Counted from the stretch's first letter, positions 1 to 15,135 are shown. The stretch is 44,156 nucleotides of DNA from Acidobacteriota bacterium (GCA_021836865.1 JAKBHH010000021.1:1-44156), one strand, 5' to 3'. Program-made: numbers and translations. Notes: generated by a model not told the origin, from the letters alone.

Positions 1-249
1 GCGCCGGAGCGGCGGGGCGTGCAATGCGTGGCAACGTCGCCGGCTTATGCGGGCGATTTTGAGTCCTCGGCGCGGCTCATTGCGCCGGACAATGCGGAGA
101 CCGACGACCAGCAAGCCCGCGAGACGGAAGCACCGGCGTATGCCGCGCGCAACTGGCACGCCGAGGCCTGGAAGCGCGAGCGTGAGCGCACATTGTGCGG
201 CGACAACCGCGCTACGGCGATCACCGTGCATCGACGCAACATCGCCTGA
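1..249 (+). CDS. C-terminal end of an unidentified protein (5' partial)
   Basis: The first reading frame is open from the first base of the window to a TGA at 247-249 and gives about 82 residues. Third codon positions are strongly G/C, as in the real genes nearby, so it looks like the 3' end of a gene that begins outside the window. The tail is charged and Arg-rich (residues around KRERER), with no domain or motif I recognise. It converges on ligA, whose stop codon lies 26 bases further on. An in-frame GTG at 19 exists, but nothing suggests translation starts there. The function is unknown, and it could still be a chance open frame in GC-rich DNA. Confidence 0.4.
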   Translation, partial: APERRGVQCVATSPAYAGDFESSARLIAPDNAETDDQQARETEAPAYAARNWHAEAWKRERERTLCGDNRATAITVHRRNIA

Positions 250-274
250 ACCGGATGCCGCGGGCGAAAGCCGG

Positions 275-276
<2 letters not shown>
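249..276. terminator. Possible bidirectional hairpin between convergent genes
   Basis: AACCGG at 249-254 pairs with CCGGTT at 271-276 around a 16-base loop, exactly between the stop codons of the two convergent genes. There is no clear T tract on either side, so terminator function is only suggested by position. Confidence 0.25.
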
Positions 277-3507
<3,231 letters not shown>

Positions 3508-3650
3508 TACGTTGCCGGGATGAATAATTTTGTTCACCCTACGGGTGGTTCAACGGGTCCACGGTTGACCCTTTCAGGGCTGACCTTCAGAATAAGAAAT
3601 AAGCTTTTGCCCCGGTCAAATTCCAGGGCCACCCCGAACGAGAGGTTTCC

Positions 3651-4181
3651 ATGCCCGCCTACCTTATCCTGCTTGTTGCCGTGTTGAGCCGTTTGATGCC
3701 GCATCCTGACTGGCTGAACTTTACCGCTGTCGGTGGGGCGCTGCTTTACTTTGGCGCGCGGCGCTCATGGCGGGAGATGCTTGCTCCGCTGGCCGCCTTG
3801 ATGGTGACCGACTACTGCCTCACAGTCTTCAGCTACCACTACACCTTTGTGTGGACGGCTTATGTGACCACCTGGGCCTGGTATGTGGGGGCCATGGCGC
3901 TGGGCCACATTCTGCTCCATGCGCGCACCACTTTTGTTCGCGTGGCAGCGGGCGTCGTGCTGGGGCCCACGTCGTTTTTCGTCCTCTCCAACTACGCGGT
4001 GTGGGCGGGCGGCATAATGTATCCGCACACGCTGGCCGGGCTGGGAACCTGCTATCTGGCCGCGATCCCGTTCTATCGCAATGATGTGGCTTCAACGGCC
4101 ATCGTCGCGGCGCTGGCGTTTGGCGTGCCCGTGCTGGTGCGTCGCTACTCGGGCGTTCCCGCGGCTCAGGCCAGCGCCTGA
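3651..4181 (+). CDS. DUF6580-type multipass membrane protein
   Basis: A 176-residue, very hydrophobic protein with five to six predicted membrane helices. An early NFTAVGGALLYFGAR stretch (residues about 24-38) resembles the opening of DUF6580 proteins, which databases describe as putative transport proteins. Size and helix layout resemble substrate-binding S components of ECF transporters, but that is inference only. A GAGAGG ribosome-binding site precedes the ATG. The 143-base upstream region holds a small hairpin (CACCC-TAC-GGGTG at 3535-3547) and several short GGTT/ACC repeats. I cannot match it to a known riboswitch. No energy-coupling genes are adjacent. Confidence 0.72.
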   Translation: MPAYLILLVAVLSRLMPHPDWLNFTAVGGALLYFGARRSWREMLAPLAALMVTDYCLTVFSYHYTFVWTAYVTTWAWYVGAMALGHILLHARTTFVRVAAGVVLGPTSFFVLSNYAVWAGGIMYPHTLAGLGTCYLAAIPFYRNDVASTAIVAALAFGVPVLVRRYSGVPAAQASA

Positions 4182-4219
4182 GGCTCGCCGCTTGCCGGCT
4201 GGATTTTTCGTGCCATCCA

Positions 4220-4247
4220 GAAGCGCGTCCTACTCCGGGCGCGCTTC
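4220..4247. terminator. Hairpin between the DUF6580 and DedA genes
   Basis: GAAGCGCG (4220-4227) pairs with CGCGCTTC (4240-4247) around a 12-base loop, followed on the plus strand by TTGTGTTT. It sits in the convergent gap and overlaps the last codons of the minus-strand gene. It could stop transcription from the left gene. Confidence 0.5.
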
Positions 4248-4853
4248 TTGTGTTTCCTGCCGCTTCTTCAGCCACCAGCCGGTCAGCGCAAGGGCCACCA
4301 GCAACGCCACCATCGCCAGGGCCGTCACGGCGTGATGCGCCACCAGGCTCACCGCGCCCGGCCCCAGCTTGAGCACCAGCAGGGCCAGCACAAGCCAGCG
4401 GACCAACCGGCCGCAAAAGACCGCCAGCATATAAGGGGCAATCCGCATCTCAAAGACGCCTGCGGCAAAGACAAACACCTTCCACGGCGTGGGGGGCGGC
4501 ATCATGGAAGGGATCATTACGGCCAGGAATTCCTGCCGCTCGAAGCGGTCGCGTATCTGCTCAAATCGCGCGCGGTTGATGCGCTTGAGTAGAAACAGTT
4601 CTCCGCCGGCCCGGCCAAGGCCATAGGGCACGAGGCCCCCAATGGCCGAGCCGGTAGCCGCCATCAGGCAATAAATCCAGAAATGACCTTTGTTTTGCCA
4701 TACGTAGACGGCCAGGATGGCATCCATGGGCACGGGGATGCTGGAGGAGTCAAGCAGCGCCACAGCACCTGCGCCCCAGAATCCAAGCTTGAGGACCGCC
4801 GGCAAGGCAGCCAACTTCCACCAGGCCATCAGCTTTACAAAAAACTGCTTCAA
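4230..4853 (-). CDS. DedA/YqaA-type (VTT domain) membrane protein
   Basis: This 207-residue inner-membrane protein carries the VTT/SNARE-associated domain of the DedA superfamily. Members of this superfamily are linked to flipping of lipid carriers and to membrane homeostasis. The family signature is an acidic residue followed by SSSIPVP near residues 36-42, then a Gly-rich GSAIGGLVPYGLGR re-entrant region and a MMPPPTPWK stretch in the second half. About four to five hydrophobic segments are visible. The shorter C-terminus and missing long tail make it closer to the YqaA subgroup than to E. coli DedA. AAAGGGACG upstream is a plausible ribosome-binding site, and TACAAT further upstream could be a -10. 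The gene stands alone between two plus-strand genes, and its substrate is unknown. Confidence 0.85.
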   Translation of the reverse strand: MKQFFVKLMAWWKLAALPAVLKLGFWGAGAVALLDSSSIPVPMDAILAVYVWQNKGHFWIYCLMAATGSAIGGLVPYGLGRAGGELFLLKRINRARFEQIRDRFERQEFLAVMIPSMMPPPTPWKVFVFAAGVFEMRIAPYMLAVFCGRLVRWLVLALLVLKLGPGAVSLVAHHAVTALAMVALLVALALTGWWLKKRQETQEARPE

Positions 4854-5016
4854 ACACGTCCCTTTCCGAGTCGCAGTCCGCCCATTCCAAAAGAATCATT
4901 GTACGTTCCGAACATTGTCCGCGGAGGGGTTGCCTGTTTTGCCGGGGATGAGAGAATAGATAGGAAGGACTCGAAATGGAGCCGGCGCAAGCGCCCGTGA
5001 AGCTCCTGCCGGAAGA

Positions 5017-6111
5017 ATGCCCATCAGCGAAACGCCCACCCCAGTAAACGAGCCCAACGAGCCGACGGGAACCGCGGCGGAAGCCGGCTACACTGCTGCC
5101 ACTCCGCCATCCGAAGAGAAATCCAGCGCGGCAGAGCCCGCGCTTCCGATTCGCTCGCAGTCACGCTGGGTTGACTACGATACCCACGAGTTGCTGGAGA
5201 TGATCAGCGAGCTCGAAGACGAGCGTCGCTGGGCGCGACTGCGCGAGGGCATCTGGCTCGCCGTTCTCATTCACATTCTGGTGTTGTCGGCCATCACCTG
5301 GATTCCCAGGTATGTCTTCAAGGTGCCGCCGGTGATCGATCCTTTTGACGCCATCAAGCAGCGCAAGGATCTGACCTATCTTGATCTGCCGCCCGACGCC
5401 CTGCGCCAGTTGCAGCCCAAGGTCAAGGTCAAGCCGGTGCCGGAAAAAAAGCCGCAGATCGACAAGCAGACGCTCGAGGCGATGAACAAGCCTGCAGCGC
5501 CGCCGCCGCCCGCGCCGGCTGAACAGCCGAAGCTGGAGGCGCCGCCGCAGCCCACGCAGCCTGTTCCACCCAATCCACAATCGCAGTCGGAGATCTCCGC
5601 GCCCAAGCCGCAGGCGGTTCCGGCGCGTCCCAACTTTGCCATGCAGTCAGACAATCCGGCCGACCAGTTGCGGCAAGCAATGCGCGGCGCGGCCCGAAAT
5701 CGCGGACAGAGTGACAACAACCTGCCCGGCGGCTTCGGGCTGAGTATGCATCCGGGCGCTGGGAGCGGCGGCGTGGAGGTGCTCTCGGACACGCAGGGGG
5801 TGGACTTCAGCTCCTGGCTGCTGCGCTGGCACCGCGAGACCGAGCGCACCTGGGATCCGCTGATTCCCGACGAGGTGAACCCGCCAATCTTGAAGTCAGG
5901 CGCTGTGGTCATCCGCTTCAAGGTGCTTCCCAACGGTCGTCTGATGGACGGCAGCATGGTGCTGGAGGGCCGCTCCGGTGACACCGGCCTTGACCGCGCC
6001 GCGTGGGGCGCGCTGACCGGCTCCAACTACCCGCCGCTCCCGCACGACTTCCATGGGCCGTATCTCGAACTTCGCGCGGTATTTCTTTACAATATGCAGC
6101 CCCCGCGCTAG
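5017..6111 (+). CDS. TonB-family energy-transducer-like protein
   Basis: A 364-residue protein with the layout of TonB: a cytoplasmic N-terminus of about 75 residues (longer than in E. coli TonB), one membrane helix at about 78-98, a Pro/Ala/Lys/Gln-rich periplasmic spacer at about 130-200 (runs of PPPP and KVKVKPVPEKKPQ) and a C-terminal TonB/TolA-like domain. In that domain VIRFKVLPNGRL and YPPLPHDF mark the beta-sheet region. Such proteins pass proton-motive force from ExbB/ExbD to outer-membrane receptors. No ExbB, ExbD or receptor gene is nearby, so its partner is unknown. The ATG at 5017 is preceded by CGGAAGA. An ATG at 4977 is out of frame. The TPR gene follows 78 bases later and may be linked. 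Confidence 0.87.
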   Translation: MPISETPTPVNEPNEPTGTAAEAGYTAATPPSEEKSSAAEPALPIRSQSRWVDYDTHELLEMISELEDERRWARLREGIWLAVLIHILVLSAITWIPRYVFKVPPVIDPFDAIKQRKDLTYLDLPPDALRQLQPKVKVKPVPEKKPQIDKQTLEAMNKPAAPPPPAPAEQPKLEAPPQPTQPVPPNPQSQSEISAPKPQAVPARPNFAMQSDNPADQLRQAMRGAARNRGQSDNNLPGGFGLSMHPGAGSGGVEVLSDTQGVDFSSWLLRWHRETERTWDPLIPDEVNPPILKSGAVVIRFKVLPNGRLMDGSMVLEGRSGDTGLDRAAWGALTGSNYPPLPHDFHGPYLELRAVFLYNMQPPR

Positions 6112-6189
6112 TCGTTCCTCGGGCTTGCGGAAGTCTCATCGCGGTATCATGGGATGAAGGCTTCACTCCCGCAGCTACCCAGGGGTCGC

Positions 6190-7338
6190 ATGACCACGCA
6201 AACCGCCAGGTTGAATCTTTCGCGCTACCTGAGGCGCGAGCCGGCGATGCTGGCGATTCTCACCCTCGCGGCGATCTTTTTCTTCCTGACGGTCACAGGC
6301 ATTTCGCGTATTTTTCATGCGCAGCAGGATGCGCTCGCCGCGCGCTGGTCCGAGCGAGGCGTCAACGATCTGAACGCGCATCGCTATGATGCCGCAATTC
6401 CGGAGTTTCGCGCAGCCCTGCTCTACTCCCGCGACGACTTTGACTTCCGCCTTGGCCTGGCGCAGGCGCTGATGGGGTTGCACCGCACCGCGGAGGCCTA
6501 CACCTACCTGATCAACCTGTGGGGACGGCGTCCGGAGAACGGCCTGGTGAATGTGGAGCTGGCGCGGGTTGCCGCTGAACGGGGCGAGACCGATCAGGCG
6601 CTCCGCTACTATCACAACGCCATCTATGCGAACTGGCCCAGTGGCCAGGAGAGCCAGGCTCGGGAGACGCGCTTTGAACTGGTCGCCTATCTGCTCAAGA
6701 TCAACGCCAAGGCGCAAGCCGAGTCGGAGCTCATCTCGCTGGCGGCTTATCTAGGCGACGATGCCACACAGCAGACCCGGCTTGGAGAGCAGTTTCTGCG
6801 CATCCAGGACAACGAGCGCGCCCTGGCGGCTTTTCGCCGCACCCTGACTGCGGATGCGCATAATCCCGCCGCGCTGGCCGGGGCTGGAACCGCCGCATAC
6901 GACCTGGGGCGTTACCCGCTGGCGCAACGTTACCTGGAGCAGGCCGTGGCTGCAACGCCCAGCGACTACGTCATCAATGACCGCCTGAAGATTGCAACCA
7001 GAGTTCTGGAGATGGACCCGTTTCGCAGGCAGATTCGCGCGGCGCAGCGTGACCGTAATGTCGTAGCGGCCTTTGCGGCGGCAGGTGAACGGCTCAAGGC
7101 CTGCCCGGTGGCAGCCAGCTATGCAGCGCCTGGCAATGGCAGGCAGGACCTGGCCGCGGCATGGGCGAAGCTGAAGCCGCAAGTGGCTGAAAGCGGTCTG
7201 CGCCGCGACCCGGACCTGGTCAACTCTGCCATGGATCTTGTGTTCAAGATCGAACGCCAGGCCAGCGAGTGGTGCGGCACGCCGACGACCACTGATTCCG
7301 CACTGCTCCTGATTGCAAAATTACACGAGGGGAGCTGA
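6190..7338 (+). CDS. Membrane-anchored TPR protein
   Basis: A 382-residue protein with one N-terminal hydrophobic helix (about residues 16-36) and then helical pairs typical of tetratricopeptide repeats, for example around RYDAAIPEFRAAL and RYPLAQRYLEQAV. It is probably anchored in the inner membrane with the repeats outside, acting as a protein-binding scaffold; the partner is unknown. I place the start at the ATG at 6190, which follows AGGGG. A TATCAT element at 6145-6150 makes a start at 6154 too close to the promoter. The stop lies 1 base before the start of the ClC gene, so the two are very likely co-transcribed and translationally coupled. Late cysteines around positions 300-360 are not in a recognised pattern. 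Confidence 0.82.
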   Translation: MTTQTARLNLSRYLRREPAMLAILTLAAIFFFLTVTGISRIFHAQQDALAARWSERGVNDLNAHRYDAAIPEFRAALLYSRDDFDFRLGLAQALMGLHRTAEAYTYLINLWGRRPENGLVNVELARVAAERGETDQALRYYHNAIYANWPSGQESQARETRFELVAYLLKINAKAQAESELISLAAYLGDDATQQTRLGEQFLRIQDNERALAAFRRTLTADAHNPAALAGAGTAAYDLGRYPLAQRYLEQAVAATPSDYVINDRLKIATRVLEMDPFRRQIRAAQRDRNVVAAFAAAGERLKACPVAASYAAPGNGRQDLAAAWAKLKPQVAESGLRRDPDLVNSAMDLVFKIERQASEWCGTPTTTDSALLLIAKLHEGS

Positions 7339-7339
7339 C

Positions 7340-9115
7340 GTGAGTTCCCGACCGGACGTACAGCCGACGACAAATGTTGTGGAAGACGCCGCGCAAGCCC
7401 CGGCGGCTGCGTCCAGCCTTTCGCCCGCATCCGTTCTGCGGTCGGTCTTCCGCGAGGAGCGGCTCTTCCTCGTCCTCTCGGTCTTCATTGGAATCTTCTC
7501 GGGGCTTGCGGTCGTCTGCTTCCGCTTTGCCATCGACTGGTGCCGCATCTATCTGCTGGGCTCTGGCGCGGCGCTTTCTCCATGGAGAATGCTGCTTGCG
7601 CCATCGCTTGCCGGCCTGGCCATCGCCATCCTCACGATTCACGTATTTCCGGCGGCGCGGGGCAGTGGCGTCAACCAGACTAAAGCCGCACTTTACATCT
7701 ACAACGGCTACATTCCTTTCAAGACGGCCATCGGCAAGTTCATTGCGTCCTCCGTGGCGATTGGCGCGGGCCATTCGCTGGGTCCTGAAGACCCCTCGCT
7801 GCAGATTGGCGCCGCGCTGGCCTCGGCGATTGGGCGGCGCATGAACCTCTCCCGCGATCGCATGAGGCTGATTGCGCCGGTAGGCGCTGCTGCGGGACTG
7901 GCAGCCGCTTTCAACGCGCCCATCTCCGCCGTCCTGTTTGTCATTGAAGAGGTCATCGGACGCTGGACGGCGGGCATCCTCGGCTCGGTGGTGCTTTCGG
8001 CCGTTTCCAGCGTGGTAGTGATGCGCTGGTTTCTGGGCTCGGAATCGCTCTTCCGCATTCCTCCGGTCGAACTGCGGCGGCCATCGGAGCTGATTGCCTA
8101 CTGCGTGCTGGGCATTGTGGGCGGCTTTGCTTCAGTCGCTTTTTCCAGCGGCATCGGCGCGCTCCGTCCGCGGTGCAGAAACCTGCCCCGTTGGACGCAA
8201 TACTTCCAGCCCGCGCTGGCCGGCCTGCTCATCGGAGTGATCGCCGTCGTGGGCGCGCCGCAGGTGATGGGCGCAGGATACGAGTACATGGACGAGGCCA
8301 TGCATGGGCAGTTTACCTGGCAGTTTCTGGCAATTCTGGCCGGGCTCAAGATTGTTGCGACGCTTCTGTCCTTCGTCAGCGGAACTCCCGGCGGCATGTT
8401 TGCCCCCACGCTGTTTATCGGCGCCATGCTGGGCGCGGCGGTGGGCGGTGCGGAGCATGCCCTGATGCCCCATTTCCACTATGCGGCGGGCACCTACGCC
8501 CTGGTCGGCATGGGCGTGCTCTTCGCCGGCTTCCTGCGGGCGCCCATGACCTCGGTCTTTATGGTGCTTGAGGTCAGCGGCAACTACACCATCATCGTGC
8601 CCGTCATTGTGGCCAACACCTTTGCCTACGTGATTTCGCGCGCCTTGCAGCCGACGCCGATCTTTGACCTGCTCAGCCGCCAGGACGGGCTCGACCTGCC
8701 GTCGATGGAGGAGCAGCGCGAAGAGAACATCCTGCGCGTGGAAGACGCGATGCGGCCGGCTCCGGGCCCGGTGCTTGAGGCCGATGATGCGCTCGAAAGG
8801 GCCTTCCTTGTCCTGCAGGCCGGCTCCGGTGACGCGTTGATGGTACATCTTCCGGGCGGCGCCTGGGCCTGCCTGACCCAGGAGACCGCGCAGGCGCTGA
8901 TCGAGCAAGGCAAGGGCAGCCATGCGCTGGGCGCTCTCCTGTCCGGAAGCCACATTCCCTGCGTGCATCCGGACCAGCCGCTGGAGACCGTGCTCCGCTA
9001 TGTGGATCGCTGGCCGCTGGTGCCGGTGGTCAACCGAGCCAATCTGCGCAAGCTGGAAGGCGTCATCTCGCAGCGCGACGTGCTGGAGCGCTACCGCGAC
9101 TTTGCCGGGGAGTAG
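7340..9115 (+). CDS. ClC-family chloride channel or Cl-/H+ antiporter with C-terminal CBS-like region
   Basis: A 591-residue ClC protein. The selectivity motifs are visible: GSGVNQTK at residues 108-115, GPEDPS at 148-153 with Glu150 at the place of the gating glutamate, and GGMFAP at 351-356. The pore domain spans roughly residues 40-430. The last 150 residues, starting near EDAMRPAPG, look like a degenerate CBS pair, which usually regulates gating by nucleotide binding. I chose the GTG at 7340 because GAGGGGA sits just upstream; a TTG start 27 bases earlier would overlap the preceding gene. Family members move chloride, nitrate or fluoride. Channel versus antiporter cannot be decided from sequence alone, and the usual G-x-E-G-P motif is altered here to G-P-E-D-P. 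Confidence 0.93.
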   Translation: MSSRPDVQPTTNVVEDAAQAPAAASSLSPASVLRSVFREERLFLVLSVFIGIFSGLAVVCFRFAIDWCRIYLLGSGAALSPWRMLLAPSLAGLAIAILTIHVFPAARGSGVNQTKAALYIYNGYIPFKTAIGKFIASSVAIGAGHSLGPEDPSLQIGAALASAIGRRMNLSRDRMRLIAPVGAAAGLAAAFNAPISAVLFVIEEVIGRWTAGILGSVVLSAVSSVVVMRWFLGSESLFRIPPVELRRPSELIAYCVLGIVGGFASVAFSSGIGALRPRCRNLPRWTQYFQPALAGLLIGVIAVVGAPQVMGAGYEYMDEAMHGQFTWQFLAILAGLKIVATLLSFVSGTPGGMFAPTLFIGAMLGAAVGGAEHALMPHFHYAAGTYALVGMGVLFAGFLRAPMTSVFMVLEVSGNYTIIVPVIVANTFAYVISRALQPTPIFDLLSRQDGLDLPSMEEQREENILRVEDAMRPAPGPVLEADDALERAFLVLQAGSGDALMVHLPGGAWACLTQETAQALIEQGKGSHALGALLSGSHIPCVHPDQPLETVLRYVDRWPLVPVVNRANLRKLEGVISQRDVLERYRDFAGE

Positions 9116-9419
9116 GCCCGGACCCGCGACTTCCAATCGCCGGGGTTTTTCCTGCCTGTGCCCGCCGCGATAAAATCTGGGCGTAGTCCATGAGCAGCCA
9201 TCCTGCCATCTTCGCGATGCCCCCACTCAAGCGATTTCGCCGCGGACGCCCCGACCGTGGACGCTGACTCACTCGCTGAGTAAGCTATCCCGTTGCACCC
9301 TTTCCGGCCGGTTCCGGGCGCTGGATGACGCCGACAGGTCGCAGGGCTCCGGCAAGCTGGGGCCGGGCATACGAACTCAAGATTCAATCCGCACCGATGC
9401 GGATAGAAAGGTCTTCCCG
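9116..9419. other. Intergenic region upstream of acnA
   Basis: This 304-base stretch has no convincing gene. It holds a TAAAAT element at 9171-9176 without a good -35. It also holds a small dyad ACTCA-CTCGC-TGAGT near 9268-9282 and a TCCGCA-CCGA-TGCGGA hairpin at 9388-9403 just before the acnA ribosome-binding site (GAAAGG). The hairpin could influence acnA translation, but there is no match to a known leader. Confidence 0.4.
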
Positions 9420-12194
<2,775 letters not shown>

Positions 12195-12221
12195 GCAAAG
12201 AGTTCGATCGCAGCAAATAGG

Positions 12222-12256
12222 AACGCCACTCCCGCTCGGGAGTGGCGTTTTCATTT
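12222..12256 (+). terminator. Rho-independent terminator of acnA (probably bidirectional)
   Basis: The arms 12222-12233 (AACGCCACTCCC) and 12238-12249 (GGGAGTGGCGTT) form a perfect 12-base stem with a GCTC loop, followed by TTCATTT. It lies in the gap between convergent acnA and pyk. The opposite strand offers only a short T run. Confidence 0.9.
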
Positions 12257-12278
12257 CATGTTTGCGGTCGCGGGCGAG

Positions 12279-13880
12279 CTATTTGCGTCGTGCGACGGCT
12301 TTCGCAGGCTTTGCTGCTGCGCGCTTTGCCTTTAAGGCGGGCAATGGGGCCGGCGCGGGCTCGGGCGCTGGAGCCGGAAGGACCTCGTCTTCGCGCGTGG
12401 CAAAGAAGCGCACACCCTCCTGGCCGTGTTCGCCCATCACGTGCAGGCGCAGGAAGTTGGTGGATCCGGACTTGGTTCGCGTTCCGGCCACAATCGCGAT
12501 GACCTCGCGCTGCCTGACGTAACCGTACTGCTCCAGGAGGCTTTCCGCCACGTCCACCAGTGCCTCGGTCGAGTTGACCTTGGGGCAGCGGATCGGCGTG
12601 GTGCCCCACAGCAGGTTCAGGCGGTTGATGGTGACATCGATGGGGCTGAGCGCGAAGATGGGCGCGGAAGGATGATACTTCGAAAGCTGGCGGGCGGTGG
12701 CGCCGGACTCGGTGAACAGCGCGATGCCGCGCAGGTCCAGATCGTCGGCGGCATGCGCCGTGGCCTCACAGATAGTCTCGGCGATAGAGAGATGGGTGGC
12801 GCGCAGGCGATGGTTCTCGGGTGAGTCCTTCATATGCCGCTCGGCCTCGGAGACGATGCGGGCCATCATGGAGACGGTTTCGACCGGATACTTGCCCACG
12901 GCCGACTCGCCGGAGAGCATCACGGCGTCCGTGCCATCGTAGACGGCGTTGGCCACGTCAGAGACCTCTGCGCGTGTGGGCCGGGGATTCTCAATCATCG
13001 ACTCCAGCATCTGCGTTGCAGTGATGACCGGCTTGCGGTATTCCGCGGCGCGCTGGATGATGTGCTTTTGAATGGCGGGCACCTTTTCCGGCGGCACTTC
13101 AACGCCCAGATCGCCACGAGCCACCATGATGCCGTCGGCTGCCTGCAGAATGTCGTCCAGATGCCGGATGGCTTGCGGCTTCTCCAGCTTGGCGATGATC
13201 CAGGTTTCGCCGCCGTACGCCGAAACGCGATTCCGCACCAGCCGGACATCTTCCGCGGTGCGTACAAATGAAACGGCGATCGCATCCACGCCGTTCTTGA
13301 TGGCGAATTCCAGGTCTTCCGTGTCTTTGTCGGTCAGCGATGGGACGCGCACCGGAATACCCGGCAGATTAATGCCTTTGTTCTCGCCCAACATGCCGCC
13401 GTTGATGATCTCGCAGACGACGTCAACTCCATCCACTTCATGCACGCGAAGCTCGATCAATCCATCGGAGAGCAGAATGCGCGAGCCCTGCTCCACGTTC
13501 TCGGCCAGCGTCTTGAAGGTTGTCCCCACCAGGGAAGCGGTGCCCTGAACCTCCCGCGGCGTAATGGTCAGCCGCTGGCCGGCCTTGAGCAGAACAGGCT
13601 GGTGATCCTTGAGCTTCGAGGTGCGAATCTTGGGTCCCTGCAGATCGCCGAGGATGCAGAGCGGCTTGCGTTCTTCGCGGCTCACCTTGCGGATCATCTG
13701 GATCAGCGCGAGTTTCTCCTCGTGCGTCCCATGCGAAAAATTCAGGCGGACCACATCGACCCCTGCGCGGACCAGTTCGCGAAAGACGGGTTCGGTGTTG
13801 GAAGCCGGGCCGAGGGTGGCAACGATCTTTGCACGGCGTTGAATGGGAGATTCGGTCAGGCTTGATTCAACAAACGACAT
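12279..13880 (-). CDS. pyk: Pyruvate kinase
   Basis: Pyruvate kinase makes ATP and pyruvate from phosphoenolpyruvate. The 533-residue protein shows the family signature IIAKLEKPQAI with catalytic Lys231 and metal ligand Glu233. It also has VARGDLGVEVPPEKVP (metal ligand Asp257), RLNFSHG at the substrate site and the KIVATLGPAS opening. The last 30 or so residues are an Ala/Pro/Lys-rich tail (PAPEPAPAPLPALK ... ARRK) beyond the usual end; it is probably disordered. CTGGAG upstream of the ATG may serve as the ribosome-binding site, and a TACAAT element (minus strand, near 13945) is a possible -10. The gene converges with acnA, with the shared terminator between them. Confidence 0.96.
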   Translation of the reverse strand: MSFVESSLTESPIQRRAKIVATLGPASNTEPVFRELVRAGVDVVRLNFSHGTHEEKLALIQMIRKVSREERKPLCILGDLQGPKIRTSKLKDHQPVLLKAGQRLTITPREVQGTASLVGTTFKTLAENVEQGSRILLSDGLIELRVHEVDGVDVVCEIINGGMLGENKGINLPGIPVRVPSLTDKDTEDLEFAIKNGVDAIAVSFVRTAEDVRLVRNRVSAYGGETWIIAKLEKPQAIRHLDDILQAADGIMVARGDLGVEVPPEKVPAIQKHIIQRAAEYRKPVITATQMLESMIENPRPTRAEVSDVANAVYDGTDAVMLSGESAVGKYPVETVSMMARIVSEAERHMKDSPENHRLRATHLSIAETICEATAHAADDLDLRGIALFTESGATARQLSKYHPSAPIFALSPIDVTINRLNLLWGTTPIRCPKVNSTEALVDVAESLLEQYGYVRQREVIAIVAGTRTKSGSTNFLRLHVMGEHGQEGVRFFATREDEVLPAPAPEPAPAPLPALKAKRAAAKPAKAVARRK

Positions 13881-14016
13881 TGAGGAGACTCCAGAATGGG
13901 TTCAGTTGGGCGGAAGAGGAATGGTATGCGGCCTGCTTCATTGTACACGGCGGGATAGGCCGAAAATCCTCTTATCTATCCTGCAATGGAGAGCTTGCCA
14001 TGATCAGTGAGAGCGG

Positions 14017-15009
14017 TCACAGACGGGATGAAATCCGCTCCGTCGTCTCTTCTGTCGCGATCGCATTCTGACGCTCTCTGAAGAGCACGCCGTTCAACTC
14101 CGCGCCCAGCAGCGCGCTGAACAACGTGATGTAAAGCCAGACCAGGGTGGCGATGGCCGCGCCGAAGGATCCGTAGAACATGGAGTAGTCCGCGATGCGC
14201 GTGACATACCAGCCGAAAGCCAGCGTGGCCGGAAACCAGACCAGGGTAGCGGCAATCGCTCCGGGCATCACCCACACCCAGTGTTCTCCGCGCTTGGTGC
14301 CGAAGTGGTAGAGCGCGGCCAGCACGGTGATGCTGGTGGCTAGCGCGACCGCCCAGCGCAGCAGCCGCCAGGAAAAGATGACGAAATGCCGCAGCTCATG
14401 GTCGGCGTTGCCAATCATCCATGCCTCAATTTGCCGGCCAAAGACGAGCACCAGTGTGGCCAGCGCCAGCGGGACCAGCACGATGGGCACCAGCATGAGC
14501 GCGCGCATCCGGCGCTGCCAGAAGCCCCATTCGCCGCGGGGCAGCCGATAGGCGCGGCGAAAGCCCTCCATAAGCGAAAGCATCAGACCCAGGCCGGCAA
14601 AGACCGACAGACTGGCGGTAGACAGGATGAGTTGCATGGAGTGGATATGCCGCGCCTGCATGTAGGACTGCAGCATGTCGAGGGAACCGGCCGGCAGGAG
14701 CGGCTCAAATGCCAGGCGGCCCTCCGTTACAAACTGGTTTGCCTCCGGCACCATGGCCAGCAGTGTGGCCGCCACGATCAGCGCGGGAAACAGCATCAAC
14801 ATGCCCGAATAGGCAGCCGCCTTGGCGGTGTTGAGCACGTCGTGCTCAAGCGCCAGCCAGAGAGCTTTGCGGAACTGTGCGGCAAAACGCGTCATGTGGT
14901 TCCACTGCAAGAGTAGTGCATGCCAGGGTTTGCCGCGAAGCGTGTACGGCGTGAATTTGTGCAGCAATTGCAGAAGAAGGTGAATTCGCGGCAGAGTCTC
15001 TTCCCACAC
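14017..15009 (-). CDS. YihY/BrkB-family inner-membrane protein
   Basis: This is a multipass membrane protein of the YihY/virulence-factor BrkB family, once wrongly called RNase BN. The hallmark AAAYSGMLMLFPALI opening (the AA-x-AY-x5-FP pattern) is present. It is followed by about six hydrophobic helices and the FYGSFGAAIATLVWLY stretch typical of the C-terminal third. The molecular role is not settled for the family; links to osmolyte or lipid transport have been suggested. The start is uncertain. I chose the GTG at 15009 (330 residues) because GGGAG lies just upstream. A GTG at 15087 and an ATG at 14895 are alternatives. The gene is divergent from the GH3 gene and separated by its regulatory region. 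Confidence 0.82.
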   Translation of the reverse strand: MWEETLPRIHLLLQLLHKFTPYTLRGKPWHALLLQWNHMTRFAAQFRKALWLALEHDVLNTAKAAAYSGMLMLFPALIVAATLLAMVPEANQFVTEGRLAFEPLLPAGSLDMLQSYMQARHIHSMQLILSTASLSVFAGLGLMLSLMEGFRRAYRLPRGEWGFWQRRMRALMLVPIVLVPLALATLVLVFGRQIEAWMIGNADHELRHFVIFSWRLLRWAVALATSITVLAALYHFGTKRGEHWVWVMPGAIAATLVWFPATLAFGWYVTRIADYSMFYGSFGAAIATLVWLYITLFSALLGAELNGVLFRERQNAIATEETTERISSRL

Positions 15010-15135
15010 CGACTCCCGCTTGAACCCCCGCGTCGCTGTGCAAGTTGCGAGGACGAGGCCATTTCCGCGAAGGTGACAGATGGTCACGGCGCAGAAGCCG
15101 ACTGAAACTGGAGATGCGCGTATGGTCGTCCTCGC

